DNA of 64,000 nucleotides from Micromonospora nigra (GTDB lineage: Bacteria > Actinomycetota > Actinomycetes > Mycobacteriales > Micromonosporaceae): contig NZ_FMHT01000003.1 in the NCBI RefSeq assembly GCF_900091585.1, positions 4,455,501 to 4,519,500 on the forward strand, written 5' to 3'. Made by a program: the position numbers and the translations under genes. Positions 18,890 through 27,319 of this stretch are shown in pieces; within the stretch, counting starts at the first letter, position 1; every line of letters starts with the position of its first letter. The notes beneath the pieces are model-generated. The model was not told the DNA's origin, made no database searches, and worked only from the letters and a program-made list of their open reading frames with translations.

Positions 18890-19753
18890 ATGGCAGTGCA
18901 GACCGGACTGGGCGAACCGCGTGGCCCCTGGTTCGTCTCCCCGGAACTCGGCCGTGACGGGTGGGATCCGTGGGACGGCCCCGGCTCCGGCCGGGACCCG
19001 GGCGGCGGCCGGTGGAAGCGCACCCTGCTGGCCGGGCTGGCGGTGGTGGCGATGTCGACCGGGTCGGGAGCGGTCGCCGGCGGTTGGGTGGCCGGCCGTG
19101 ACGCCGAGCCCGGCCCGGCGGCGGCCTCGGCGGCACCGGTGCCGGCGGAGCTGGTCACCGCCGCCGGCAGGACCGTGCCCGGGGTGGTGTCGGTGCTGGT
19201 CGGTGGCGCCGGTGGCAGGTCGGCCACCGGGTCGGGATTCGCCGTCGACGACGAGCAGCACATCATCACCAACGACCACATCCTGGCCCGGGGGCGGGGT
19301 GACCGGGTCACCGTCGAACTGCCCGACGGCCGTCGGTTCGCCGCCGAGGTGGTGGGCCGGGAGCCGCGCAGCGACCTGGCCGTGCTGAAGGTGCCGCCGT
19401 CGGCCGGGCTCGCGGCGCTGCCGCTGGCCAAGCCGAACGCCACCCGGGTGGGCGAACCGGTGCTGGCGGTCGGGTCCCCGCTCGGACTGCCCGGCACGGT
19501 CACCGCCGGCATCGTCAGCGCCCTCGACCGGCAGGTGCGACTCGGCGACAACCGGCACCGCGCCGTGCAGACCGACGCCTCGATCAACCCGGGCAACTCC
19601 GGCGGGCCGCTGGTCAACGCGCGGGGCGAGGTGGTCGGCGTGAACACGGCGATCGCCACCATCGACGGCAACGGCTCGATCGGCATCGGCTTCGCCATCC
19701 CCATCGAACAGGTGCAGCAGACGGCCGACACGATCATCGGGAAGGGAGGCTGA
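18890..19753 (+). CDS. Membrane-anchored trypsin-like serine protease (HtrA-like, no PDZ)
   Basis: A 287-residue S1C-type protease. A cytosolic tail of about 42 residues precedes one transmembrane helix (about 44-67), so the protease domain faces outside. The triad is visible: His in TNDHIL, Asp in SDLAVLKV and Ser in NPGNSGGPL. The protein ends at the protease domain (FAIPIEQVQQTADTII), so the PDZ domain usual in HtrA/DegP is absent. ATG 18890 follows GTGAGGAG; an in-frame GTG lies 15 bp earlier. It lies 42 bp after the VWA gene and may share its transcript. Confidence 0.9.
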   Translation: MAVQTGLGEPRGPWFVSPELGRDGWDPWDGPGSGRDPGGGRWKRTLLAGLAVVAMSTGSGAVAGGWVAGRDAEPGPAAASAAPVPAELVTAAGRTVPGVVSVLVGGAGGRSATGSGFAVDDEQHIITNDHILARGRGDRVTVELPDGRRFAAEVVGREPRSDLAVLKVPPSAGLAALPLAKPNATRVGEPVLAVGSPLGLPGTVTAGIVSALDRQVRLGDNRHRAVQTDASINPGNSGGPLVNARGEVVGVNTAIATIDGNGSIGIGFAIPIEQVQQTADTIIGKGG

Positions 19754-19859
19754 CCGGCGAGCGTCTCCTTCCGTCGGGTGGCGTCCGGCCGACCGGCCAT
19801 CGGCGGGGAGCCGGCCGACCGGCCACCCCGGGAAGCCGGCCGGGCGCTAGCCTCGGGGC

Positions 19860-20285
19860 ATGGACGACGGCGTGCGGGTGACCGACAGGTGGATCGTTCC
19901 CGCCGCCGAACTGCGGGAACGGTTCTCCCGTTCGTCCGGCCCCGGCGGGCAGGGGGTCAACACGGCCGATTCCCGGGTGGAGCTCAGCTTCGACCTCGCG
20001 GGCTCGTCCAGCCTGCCCGAGGCCCTACGCGGGCGTGCCCTGGCGCGGTTGGCGAACCGGCTCGTCGGCGGCGTGCTGACCATCGCCGCCAGCGAACACC
20101 GGACCCAGCTCGCCAACCGGGAGGCCGCCCGGGAGCGGCTGGCCGCCCTGCTGCGCGAGGCGGTCGCCCCGCCACCGCCACCCCGGCGGCCCACCCGCCC
20201 CTCGCGGGGTGCCAAGGAACGGCGGCTCGCCGAGAAGAAGCGTCAGGCCCAGCGCAAGCGCGACCGCCGCGTCGACGGCGAATGA
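19860..20285 (+). CDS. arfB: ArfB-like peptidyl-tRNA hydrolase (ribosome rescue)
   Basis: A 141-residue release-factor-like protein with the catalytic GGQ loop in SSGPGGQGVNTADSRVEL and a basic Lys/Arg tail (KERRLAEKKRQAQRKRDRR) that in this family enters the mRNA channel of stalled ribosomes and triggers peptidyl-tRNA hydrolysis. It lacks the codon-recognition domain of true release factors, and length matches ArfB/YaeJ. No good ribosome binding site before ATG 19860. The Pro-rich linker (PPPPPRRP) is longer than in E. coli. Confidence 0.9.
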   Translation: MDDGVRVTDRWIVPAAELRERFSRSSGPGGQGVNTADSRVELSFDLAGSSSLPEALRGRALARLANRLVGGVLTIAASEHRTQLANREAARERLAALLREAVAPPPPPRRPTRPSRGAKERRLAEKKRQAQRKRDRRVDGE

Positions 20286-20338
20286 CCCGCAGGCCGAGCT
20301 GCGCGACGGTGGGTGGACAGGGTCGCAGGGGGCCGGCG

Positions 20339-21202
20339 TCAGCCGTCCAGGGCCGCGAGCAGTCGCGACCGCAGCACCGCGGCCCGCTGCGCGAACGACC
20401 GTTGCGCCTGCGCGTACTCGTGCCGGCCCGCCACGGTCTCCACCCGCACGGGCGGGTAGCCCAGCGCGGCCAGGTCGTAGGGCGAGGCCCGCATGTCCAG
20501 CGTGCGGATCTCCCGGGCCAGCGCGAAACAGTCCGCCACCAGCTCCGACGGCACCAGCGGCGACAACTTGTACGACCACTTGTAGAGATCCATGTTCGCG
20601 TGCAGGCAGCCCGGCTGCTCCAGGGCGTGCTGCGTGTCGCGCGTGGGGTTGAGCACGTTCAGGGGCCGGGCCGGCGCGGTGAAGAACCGGTACGCGTCGA
20701 AGTGGCTGCACCGCACGCCCCGCTCCTCGACCACCGCCGCGGTGTCCTCGGGTGACAGCCGCAGCGGCCAGGCGTTGTGCCGGATCTCCTCCTGGGTCTG
20801 CCGGTAGACCATGGCCCACTCGTGCATCCCGAAGCAGCCCAGCTGTGCCGGCCGACCCGCGGTCGCCGCCAGCAGCGACCGGATCCAGTCGACCGACTCG
20901 CCGCGTCGCGCGCGTACCGCCGCCCTGTCGACGGTGACCCCGGCGGGGCCGACCCGGTAGTCCCGGCCCCACTCCGCCGGGTCCGCGTCGCGCAGCACCA
21001 CCCCCGCACCCGGATGCCAGCGGCGCAGCTGCGCCGGGCGGAACGAGTAGTAGGTGAAGAGGAAGTCCTCCACCGGATGCCGCTCGCCCCGCCGCCGGCG
21101 GGCCAGGTGCGGTGCCAACCAGGTGTCGACCCGCTCCTCGTGGGCCCGCCGCCGGGCACGCCAGGCCGTCGCGTCGAGCACGGCGGCGAGGGCGGCGGTC
21201 AC
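20339..21202 (-). CDS. Conserved actinobacterial protein, 287 aa, function uncertain
   Basis: From GTG 21202 the protein starts with a short helix (TAALAAVLDATAWRARRRAHEERVDTWL), then a long soluble domain with many aromatic motifs: HPVEDFLFTYYSFRPAQLRRWHPG, CFGMHEWAMVYRQ, RHNAWPLRLSPEDT, CSHFDAYRFFTAPARPLN, CLHANMDLYKWSYKL and DLAALGYPPVRVET. Related proteins are often labelled 3-methyladenine DNA glycosylase in databases, but I see no helix-hairpin-helix or known glycosylase motif, so I do not assert it. The conserved His, Cys, Asp and Glu residues suggest a metal or active site. Followed upstream on the same strand by the gene at 21235. Confidence 0.75.
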   Translation of the reverse strand: MTAALAAVLDATAWRARRRAHEERVDTWLAPHLARRRRGERHPVEDFLFTYYSFRPAQLRRWHPGAGVVLRDADPAEWGRDYRVGPAGVTVDRAAVRARRGESVDWIRSLLAATAGRPAQLGCFGMHEWAMVYRQTQEEIRHNAWPLRLSPEDTAAVVEERGVRCSHFDAYRFFTAPARPLNVLNPTRDTQHALEQPGCLHANMDLYKWSYKLSPLVPSELVADCFALAREIRTLDMRASPYDLAALGYPPVRVETVAGRHEYAQAQRSFAQRAAVLRSRLLAALDG

Positions 21203-21234
21203 CAGCCAAGGGTACGACCGCCGCCCGGCCCGCC

Positions 21235-22500
21235 TCAGGGCACGTCGACCCGCACCCCGGCGGAGAACACCCCGCTGCGCAGCTCCACCTGCTCCGGCTG
21301 CCCGTCGACCGTGAACACCAGCGGCAACACCAGTCGGCTGCCGGCCGCCAGGGGCGCGGCGAACACGTCCTGCCCCTGGTTGGCCGCCCGGGTGGCCTGC
21401 TCGTCGGTGCTCACCCAGGTGCCGTCCGGCAGGTACACCCGTTGCAGCTTCCCGTGCCAGGTCTGCCGCTCCGGGCTGACGTTGCGGACCCCGACCGTGG
21501 CCTGACACTGCCGCGCCGAGTCGCCCGGCTCGCAGGCGATCCGGTAGACGGTGAACTCGAACGCCGCCTCGCGCAGCGGCACACCGACCGCACCGGAGAC
21601 GCCGGTGCCCTGCCACGCACCGCTGGTGGGCTGGGCTTCGGGGCCGACGCCGGCAACCTGACGGGTGGCCGCCCAGGTGGCCGCGCCGACCGTGCCCGCC
21701 AGCACGCTGGCGGCCACCGGCACGACCAGCCACACCGACGGGCTGCGTCGCCGGGGCGGCCGAGCGTTCTCCGGCCGCGGGTAGACCGTCCCCGGCCCGC
21801 CGGCGGCCAGCGCGGCGGCGACCGGCCGACGCCGACGGCGCCGGGACCAGAGCGCGCCGCCCGCCACCACCAGCACGGCCGCCGATCCGCCGAGCAGCAC
21901 CGGCGCGCGACGCCACACCGGAGCCGGCGCGTCGTCCCGCGCCGGGGTCGCCGCCGACCAGGTGGCGGTGGCGCAGTCCAGCGGCTGCTGGCCGTCAGCG
22001 GAGTACGCGCAGGCCGGCGCCGTCAGTGGCTCGTCCGGCGCGGTGGTGCTGATCGCCGTGGCCAGGGTCGTGGTGCTGCGTGGTGCCAACGTCAACCGCC
22101 AGGTCACCTCGCTGGCCCCCGACGTTCCCGCCGAGGTCTCCCGCCCACCGTCGGTGATCGCCGTGGCCATGGCACCCGGCGGCAGCTCCTGCCTGACCGT
22201 GGCGGTCACGGGTGAACCGCCGTCGTTGCGCACCTCGATCCGGTAGCGCGGTGCGGGTGTGCCCTCCGGTGCGACAGCCACCGTGACCGGTGAGGGTTTG
22301 GTGGTGGTCGCCTCCTTCGGCGGGACCGGCACCGCCGGTGGTGCCGACGGCGTCGCCGGTTCGGGCGCGGGCGCCGCCGCCGGGTGGGGCGTGGTCCCCA
22401 GGTCCGGGGCCGCCGCCGGCAGGAGCGGTAGGGCGCTGAGCAGGCCGACGCAGTGTACGAACACCGCGAGGGCCCTGTGGTGTCGTGTCGATGCAGGCAT
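21235..22500 (-). CDS. Exported membrane protein of unknown function, 421 aa
   Basis: I do not recognise this protein. It has a signal peptide (residues 1-30, VFVHCVGLLSALPLLPAAAP), a Pro/Thr-rich linker, a first extracellular beta-rich domain (about 68-195, RYRIEVRNDGGSPVTATVRQ, with one Cys pair ACAYSADGQQPLDCA), a membrane helix (about 205-221), a cytosolic basic loop, a second helix (about 256-273) and a C-terminal extracellular domain (about 285-421) like the DUF4352 fold (VGVRNVSPERQTW). Two exported beta domains flanking a membrane hairpin is unusual. 32 bp upstream of the previous gene, so possibly co-transcribed. Confidence 0.75.
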   Translation of the reverse strand: MPASTRHHRALAVFVHCVGLLSALPLLPAAAPDLGTTPHPAAAPAPEPATPSAPPAVPVPPKEATTTKPSPVTVAVAPEGTPAPRYRIEVRNDGGSPVTATVRQELPPGAMATAITDGGRETSAGTSGASEVTWRLTLAPRSTTTLATAISTTAPDEPLTAPACAYSADGQQPLDCATATWSAATPARDDAPAPVWRRAPVLLGGSAAVLVVAGGALWSRRRRRRPVAAALAAGGPGTVYPRPENARPPRRRSPSVWLVVPVAASVLAGTVGAATWAATRQVAGVGPEAQPTSGAWQGTGVSGAVGVPLREAAFEFTVYRIACEPGDSARQCQATVGVRNVSPERQTWHGKLQRVYLPDGTWVSTDEQATRAANQGQDVFAAPLAAGSRLVLPLVFTVDGQPEQVELRSGVFSAGVRVDVP

Positions 22501-22629
22501 GCGAACGAACCTCCGTCGCCGACGCTAGGTGCGGGGCCGAGCCGGGCGGGTACGAAGTGTCGAACCCGGCCCGGGCGGCACGCGGGCCGGGTAGGGTGCC
22601 GCGGCGGAACGCGCGGTTAGATTGGCTGC

Positions 22630-23433
22630 GTGCGTATCGCTCGTTTCGCTCATGCCAAGGGAATGTCGTTCGGGGTCGTCGAGGGTGAGCCGGAGGCGGG
22701 CCCCTCGGGCCTCACCGTCGCCGAGATCGACGGCCACCCGTTCGGCCAGGTCACCTTCAGCGGGGCCCGGTGGGCCCTGTCCGACGTCCGGCTGCTCTCG
22801 CCGATCCTGCCCAGCAAGGTCGTCTGCGTCGGCCGCAACTACGCCGAGCACGCCGCCGAACACGGCAGCGAGGTGCCGAAGGAGCCGCTGCTGTTCCTGA
22901 AACCTTCCACGTCGGTGATCGGGCCGCGCGACGCGATCCGGCTGCCGATCTTCAGTCGGCAGGTCGAGCACGAGGCCGAACTGGCCGTGGTGATCGGCGC
23001 CCCGGGGGCGCGGCGGGCCGACCGGGCCGCCGCCGAGCGGGCCATCTTCGGTTACACCTGCGCCAACGACGTGACCGCGCGGGATCTCCAGCGCGCCGAC
23101 GGCCAGTGGACCCGCGCCAAGGGCTTCGACTCGTTCTGCCCGATCGGGCCCTGGATCACCACCGGGCTCGACGTCACCGATCTGGAGGTCCGCTGCGAGG
23201 TGGGCCGCGATCCGGAGGAGATGGAGGTGCGCCAGCTCGGCCGTACCCAGGACATGGTCTTCGACGTGCCGGCCCTGGTGTCGTACGTCTCCCACGTCAT
23301 GACGCTGCTCCCCGGCGACGTCGTGCTGACCGGCACGCCGGCGGGGGTTAGCCCGCTCGTGGCGGGGGATACGGTCACCGTCCGGATCGAGGGCATCGGT
23401 GAGCTCAGCAACCCGGTCGTCCCGGTCGGCTGA
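22630..23433 (+). CDS. Fumarylacetoacetate hydrolase-family protein
   Basis: A 267-residue FAH-family enzyme. Residues 1-60 are the small N-terminal domain; the catalytic domain begins VGRNYAEHAAEHGSEVPKEP and contains LKPSTSVIGP, the metal-binding acidic set (HEAELAVVIG, ANDVTARD) and LTGTPAGVSPL at the end. Close homologues act on 2-hydroxyhepta-dienedioate, acylpyruvates or oxaloacetate tautomers; the substrate is not determined from sequence. GTG start 22630 gives RIARFAHAKG. Monocistronic, upstream of the tRNA genes; in several actinobacteria this gene lies next to gltX, absent here. Confidence 0.88.
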   Translation: MRIARFAHAKGMSFGVVEGEPEAGPSGLTVAEIDGHPFGQVTFSGARWALSDVRLLSPILPSKVVCVGRNYAEHAAEHGSEVPKEPLLFLKPSTSVIGPRDAIRLPIFSRQVEHEAELAVVIGAPGARRADRAAAERAIFGYTCANDVTARDLQRADGQWTRAKGFDSFCPIGPWITTGLDVTDLEVRCEVGRDPEEMEVRQLGRTQDMVFDVPALVSYVSHVMTLLPGDVVLTGTPAGVSPLVAGDTVTVRIEGIGELSNPVVPVG

Positions 23434-23553
23434 TCCGGGCCGCGAACCGGCGCGACCGCCTGTTCGTGCAGCTCAGGGGTGGTATCGGAGGGTTCGATTT
23501 GGCCTCCGGGGCGGGGGAGGGTAAGGTTTGTTCCCGGCACCGCAAGGGGCCAA

Positions 23554-23625
23554 TGGGGTATGGGGTAATTGGCAGCCCGACTGATTCTGGTTCAGTTAGT
23601 CTAGGTTCGAGTCCTGGTACCCCAG
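23554..23625 (+). tRNA. tRNA-Gln (anticodon CTG)
   Basis: A 72-nt cloverleaf with acceptor arms TGGGGTA/TACCCCA and discriminator G. The anticodon stem ACTGA/TCAGT closes a 7-nt loop TTCTGGT with anticodon CTG, which reads CAG. The T loop TTCGAGT is standard. The CCA end is not encoded. Confidence 0.93.
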
Positions 23626-23754
23626 CGCAGCCGAGATTCGCAAGGATCCCGGGTCGCTGGATTCTGATGGAGTTCGGCACTCGCCCCCTCGGGGCGGGCG
23701 ACGGGTCTGGTAGGGTTCGGCGGCACCGCCCACGGGCGGTCGCAAGAAGGTTCT

Positions 23755-23827
23755 GGCCCCGTCGTCTAGCGGCCCAGGACGCCGCCCTCTCAAGGCGGTA
23801 GCGCCGGTTCGAATCCGGTCGGGGCTA
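23755..23827 (+). tRNA. tRNA-Glu (anticodon CTC), copy 1
   Basis: A 73-nt cloverleaf with acceptor GGCCCCG pairing with CGGGGCT and discriminator A. The anticodon stem CCGCC/GGCGG holds the loop CTCTCAA with anticodon CTC, which reads GAG. T loop TTCGAAT. CCA is not encoded. A TAGGGT hexamer about 43 bp upstream could be its -10. Confidence 0.94.
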
Positions 23828-23836
23828 CAGCAGGTG

Positions 23837-23869
23837 AACGGCTCGTACCGCGCAGGCGGACGGGCCGTT
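23837..23869 (+). terminator. Terminator after tRNA-Glu copy 1
   Basis: Stem AACGGCTCG/CGGGCCGTT (23837-23845 with 23861-23869, one G-U pair), overlapping a short T run: intrinsic terminator. Confidence 0.65.
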
Positions 23870-24113
23870 TTCGCTTCCCTGGCCTCTAGCCCCTGGCCGT
23901 CGGGCTGGCTCCTGGCCTTGGGTCGCCTGGTCCCTGGGCGCCCCCGGTGCACTCCGGCCCGACAGCGGCCCTCGTGGTCAGGAGAGGGTCGCAGTGGTCA
24001 GGAGAGGGTCGGAACGCAGGTCGGGTGTGGGCCCGTACCCCGATTCGTGCCGTGGCCTGAGCGCCGCTAGACTACAGCCGCGTCACCCCGCTGGGGTGTT
24101 CAGCAGAAGTTCT

Positions 24114-24186
24114 GGCCCCGTCGTCTAGCGGCCCAGGACGCCGCCCTCTCAAGGCGGTAGCGCCGGTTCGAATCCGGTCGGGGCTA
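24114..24186 (+). tRNA. tRNA-Glu (anticodon CTC), copy 2
   Basis: Identical over all 73 nt to the copy at 23755. TAGACT (24069-24074), about 40 bp upstream, is a likely -10. It is followed by a hairpin with the same ACGGCTCG arm as copy 1, so the whole gene-plus-terminator cassette appears duplicated and has then diverged outside the tRNA. Confidence 0.94.
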
Positions 24187-24196
24187 CAGGTCAACC

Positions 24197-24227
24197 ACGG
24201 CTCGTTCCGCCAAGCGGAGCGAGCCGT
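24197..24227 (+). terminator. Terminator after tRNA-Glu copy 2
   Basis: A 14-bp stem (24197-24210 with 24214-24227, one G-U pair) and 3-nt loop, followed by TCCTCTTCC. Confidence 0.75.
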
Positions 24228-24281
24228 TCCTCTTCCCCCACCCCCGGTGCTCGGCCCCACCCCCCGTCACTCCGGTGAGCT

Positions 24282-24324
24282 GAGGTTGTTGCTCTCGCCA
24301 ACCGGCAGTCGACGCAACAACCTC
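24282..24324. repeat. Inverted repeat downstream of the IclR gene
   Basis: A perfect 10-bp inverted repeat, GAGGTTGTTG (24282-24291) and CAACAACCTC (24315-24324), separated by 23 bp; the flanks GAGCT/ATGCTC extend the pairing with one bulge. It lies 38 bp past the stop of the minus-strand IclR gene. No T tract, and the arms are less GC-rich than other terminators here. Either the IclR gene terminator or a protein binding site. Confidence 0.5.
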
Positions 24325-24361
24325 ATGCTCAACGGGGAGAGGGGGAGGTGGCGGGTGGGGG

Positions 24362-25048
24362 TCAGAGTCCGGAGAGGCGTTGACCGGCGCGTACCACCGC
24401 CATGGCGTGGCGCTCGCCGGGGCGGCGGCCGAGGCGTTCGATGGGGCCGGAGATGCTGATCGCGGCGATGACCCGGCCCGTCCGGTCCCGGATGGGTGCT
24501 GAGACGCTCGCCACGCCGGCCTCCCGTTCGGCGACGCTCTGCGCCCATCCCCGGCGGCGCACCTCGGCGAGGGTGCGGCCGGTGAACTTGGAGCGGGGCA
24601 GCAGCGGCATCACCGCCTCGGGCGGCTCCCAGGCCAGCAGGATCTGTGCCGCCGAGCCGGCGACCATCGGCAGTACCGAGCCGACGGGCACCGTGTCGCG
24701 CAGCCCGCTGGCCCGTTCGGCGGCGGCCACGCAGATCCGTTCGTCCGCTCTGCGAAGGTAGAGCTGGGCGCTTTCGCCCGTGGCGTCCCGCAGGGCGGCC
24801 AGCAGGGGCTCGGCGGCGGTCAGCAGCACGTCCGGGGCCGCGTTGGCGAGTTCACCGAGGCGCGGGCCGGGTCGCCAGCGGCCCTGGGTGTCCCGGACCA
24901 GCATCCGGTGGATCTCCAGCGCCTGCGCCAGCCGGTGCGCCGTGGCCCGGGGCAGCTTGGTGCGTTCAACGAGTTCGGCCAGGCTGGCGCCGTCGACACA
25001 GGCGGCCAGGATGACCACCGCCTTGTCGAGAACGCCGACACCGCTCAT
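24362..25048 (-). CDS. ndgR: IclR-family regulator of leucine biosynthesis (NdgR/LtbR type)
   Basis: A 228-residue regulator. The N-terminal winged helix begins SGVGVLDKAVVIL and contains LAELVERTKLPRATAHRLAQALE (recognition helix about 28-45); the C-terminal IclR effector domain covers about 75-225. The start SGVGVLDKA and the divergent position 49 bp from leuC are characteristic of NdgR in Streptomyces and LtbR in Corynebacterium, which control leuCD and other amino acid genes. An ATG four codons upstream is possible. The effector is not visible from sequence. Confidence 0.88.
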   Translation of the reverse strand: MSGVGVLDKAVVILAACVDGASLAELVERTKLPRATAHRLAQALEIHRMLVRDTQGRWRPGPRLGELANAAPDVLLTAAEPLLAALRDATGESAQLYLRRADERICVAAAERASGLRDTVPVGSVLPMVAGSAAQILLAWEPPEAVMPLLPRSKFTGRTLAEVRRRGWAQSVAEREAGVASVSAPIRDRTGRVIAAISISGPIERLGRRPGERHAMAVVRAGQRLSGL

Positions 25049-25097
25049 ACTGTGTCCCACAAGCCGAAACTTACCTCCCAGAATTTAGGATGTCCAG
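25049..25097 (+). promoter_or_regulatory. ndgR-leuC divergent control region
   Basis: Only 49 bp separate the two starts. TAGGAT (25086-25091) is a good -10 with its end 7 bp from the leuC ATG, so the leuC transcript may be leaderless; no TTGACA-type -35 is present, which would fit activator dependence. The partial dyad AAGCCGAAACTT (25061-25072) lies at the expected IclR regulator position. Function inferred. Confidence 0.5.
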
Positions 25098-26543
25098 ATG
25101 GTGGGAGTCACTCCTGAGCCGAGGACCCTGGCCGAGAAGGTCTGGGACGCGCACGTCGTCCGGTCCGCCGATGGTGAGCCCGATCTGCTCTTCATCGACA
25201 TGCACCTGCTGCACGAGGTCACCAGCCCGCAGGCCTTCGACGGGCTGCGGCTCGCCGGCCGCCCGGTGCGGCGCCCCGACCTCACGCTCGCGACCGAGGA
25301 CCACAACACCCCCACCGGGTACGCCGACCCCTCGTTCCAGACCCGGCGCGGTGACCTGCTCACCATCGCCGACCCCACCTCGCGGACGCAGATCGAGACA
25401 CTGCGCCGCAACTGCGCCGAGTTCGGGGTGAAGCTGCACCCGCTCGGCGACGAGAACCAGGGCATCGTGCACGTCATCGGTCCGCAGCTCGGCCTCACCC
25501 AGCCCGGCCTGACCATCGTCTGTGGCGACTCGCACACCGCCACCCACGGCGCGTTCGGGGCCCTGGCCTTCGGCATCGGCACCAGCGAGGTCGAGCACGT
25601 GCTGGCCACCCAGACGCTGCCGCAGGCCCGGCCGAAGACCATGGCCGTGACGGTCAACGGCACGCTGGCTCCGGGCGTCACCGCCAAGGACCTGGTGCTC
25701 GCGCTGATCGCCAGGGTCGGCACCGGCGGCGGTCGCGGACACATCGTGGAGTACCGGGGTGAGGCGATCCGGGCGCTGTCCATGGAAGGCCGGATGACGA
25801 TCGCCAACATGTCCATCGAGTGGGGCGCCAAGGCCGGAATGATCGCGCCGGACGAGACGACCTACGCGTACCTGAAGGGGCGGCCGAACGCCCCCCGGGG
25901 GGCGGACTGGGAGGCGGCGCTCGCCTACTGGCGGACGCTGCCCACCGACGAGGGCGCGACCTTCGACGCCGAGGTGGTCCTCGACGCGGCGGAGATCACC
26001 CCGTTCGTCACCTGGGGCACCAACCCCGGCCAGGGGGTGCCGCTGGGCGCGGTCGTGCCCGACCCCGAGCAGTTCGACGGCGAGCCGGAGCGGGCCGCCG
26101 CCCGCCGCGCCCTGGAGTACATGGACCTGCGCCCCGGCACGGCGTTGCGTGACCTGTCGGTCGACGTGGTGTTCGTCGGCTCCTGCACCAACGGGCGGCT
26201 GGAGGACCTGCGGGCCGCCGCGGACGTGCTGCGGGGGCACCAGGTCGCCGGTGGCGTCCGCATGCTGGTGGTGCCCGGCTCCGCCGCCGTACGCGAGGCG
26301 GCTGAGGCCGAGGGGCTGGACAAGGTCTTCACCGACGCCGGGGCCGAGTGGCGTTTCGCCGGCTGCTCCATGTGTCTGGGCATGAACCCGGACACGCTGT
26401 CCCCGGGGCAGCGCTCCGCCTCGACCTCGAACCGGAACTTCGAGGGCCGCCAGGGCCGGGGCGGGCGTACCCACCTGGTCTCCCCGCCGGTCGCCGCCGC
26501 CACCGCCGTGGTGGGCCGGCTGGCCGCCCCCGCCGACCTGTAG
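25098..26543 (+). CDS. leuC: 3-isopropylmalate dehydratase, large subunit
   Basis: Iron-sulfur isomerase subunit converting 2- to 3-isopropylmalate and, in the citramalate route, citramalate to beta-methylmalate. The 481-residue protein has [19 protein letters not shown] and the three cluster cysteines in GSCTNGR and CSMCLGMN. Length and motifs match bacterial LeuC. The small subunit gene follows 17 bp later. Note AGGA 9 bp before the ATG overlaps the -10, so it is of doubtful use as a ribosome site. Confidence 0.97.
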   Translation: MVGVTPEPRTLAEKVWDAHVVRSADGEPDLLFIDMHLLHEVTSPQAFDGLRLAGRPVRRPDLTLATEDHNTPTGYADPSFQTRRGDLLTIADPTSRTQIETLRRNCAEFGVKLHPLGDENQGIVHVIGPQLGLTQPGLTIVCGDSHTATHGAFGALAFGIGTSEVEHVLATQTLPQARPKTMAVTVNGTLAPGVTAKDLVLALIARVGTGGGRGHIVEYRGEAIRALSMEGRMTIANMSIEWGAKAGMIAPDETTYAYLKGRPNAPRGADWEAALAYWRTLPTDEGATFDAEVVLDAAEITPFVTWGTNPGQGVPLGAVVPDPEQFDGEPERAAARRALEYMDLRPGTALRDLSVDVVFVGSCTNGRLEDLRAAADVLRGHQVAGGVRMLVVPGSAAVREAAEAEGLDKVFTDAGAEWRFAGCSMCLGMNPDTLSPGQRSASTSNRNFEGRQGRGGRTHLVSPPVAAATAVVGRLAAPADL

Positions 26544-26560
26544 AAGGGCAGCACCGACAG

Positions 26561-27148
26561 ATGGATAAGTTCACCGTGCACACCGGCACCGCCGTGCCGC
26601 TGCGCCGATCCGATGTGGACACCGATCAGATCATTCCGGCGGTGTACCTCAAGCGGGTGACCCGGACCGGTTTCGCCGACGGACTGTTCAGCGCGTGGCG
26701 GGAGGACCCCGCATTCGTGATGAACGATCAAGCTTATTCGGGCGCGTCGATTCTGGTGGCGGGCCCGGAGTTCGGCACCGGGTCGTCCCGGGAACACGCG
26801 GTGTGGGCGTTGCGGGACGGGGGCTTCCGCGTCGTGGTCTCGCCCCGGTTCGGCGACATCTTCCGGGGCAACGCGCTCAAGGAGGGGCTCCTGCCGGTCG
26901 AGCTGGAATTGCCGGCCGTCGAGAAACTGTGGGCTCTGCTCGAATCCGCGCCGGACACCCCGGTGACCGTCGACCTCACCGCCCGCGAGCTCCGCGCCGG
27001 GGAGGACACCTGGACCTTCCCGCTGGACGACTTCAGCCGCTGGCGGCTCATGGAGGGCTTGGACGACATTGGACTCACCCTCCGCCACGAGGCGGAGATC
27101 AGTGCCTTCGAGCGGACCCGGCCGGGGTTCCTGCCCACCGTCGCCTGA
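26561..27148 (+). CDS. leuD: 3-isopropylmalate dehydratase, small subunit
   Basis: The swivel-domain partner of LeuC, 195 residues. ATG 26561 gives [31 protein letters not shown]; the substrate-binding loop [13 protein letters not shown] is intact at about residue 70. Preceded by AGAAGGGCAG. Ends the leuCD operon at a strong terminator. Confidence 0.97.
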   Translation: MDKFTVHTGTAVPLRRSDVDTDQIIPAVYLKRVTRTGFADGLFSAWREDPAFVMNDQAYSGASILVAGPEFGTGSSREHAVWALRDGGFRVVVSPRFGDIFRGNALKEGLLPVELELPAVEKLWALLESAPDTPVTVDLTARELRAGEDTWTFPLDDFSRWRLMEGLDDIGLTLRHEAEISAFERTRPGFLPTVA

Positions 27149-27174
27149 CGTACGCCCGATCCCACAGCGGTTTC

Positions 27175-27203
27175 CGCCCCCACCGGCCCGTCCGGTGGGG
27201 GCG
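27175..27203 (+). terminator. Terminator after leuD
   Basis: A 12-bp perfect stem (CGCCCCCACCGG, 27175-27186, with 27192-27203) and a 5-nt loop, 26 bp after the leuD stop. Confidence 0.75.
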
Positions 27204-27319
27204 AATCCGTTGCGACACAAGGGCTTTTTTCCACCGAATGTTTGTGTCCCGGCAGCACAGGGCATACCGTGCGCGCAGAATGGCTCGCGTCGAGTCAGTT
27301 GCATATTCGGGAGGAAGTC

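Noticed and set aside
24114..24186. Integration site of a genomic island at the tRNA-Glu gene
   Set aside because: No integrase, no direct repeat of the tRNA 3' end further on, and the flanking genes are core leucine genes. The second tRNA copy is explained by tandem duplication.
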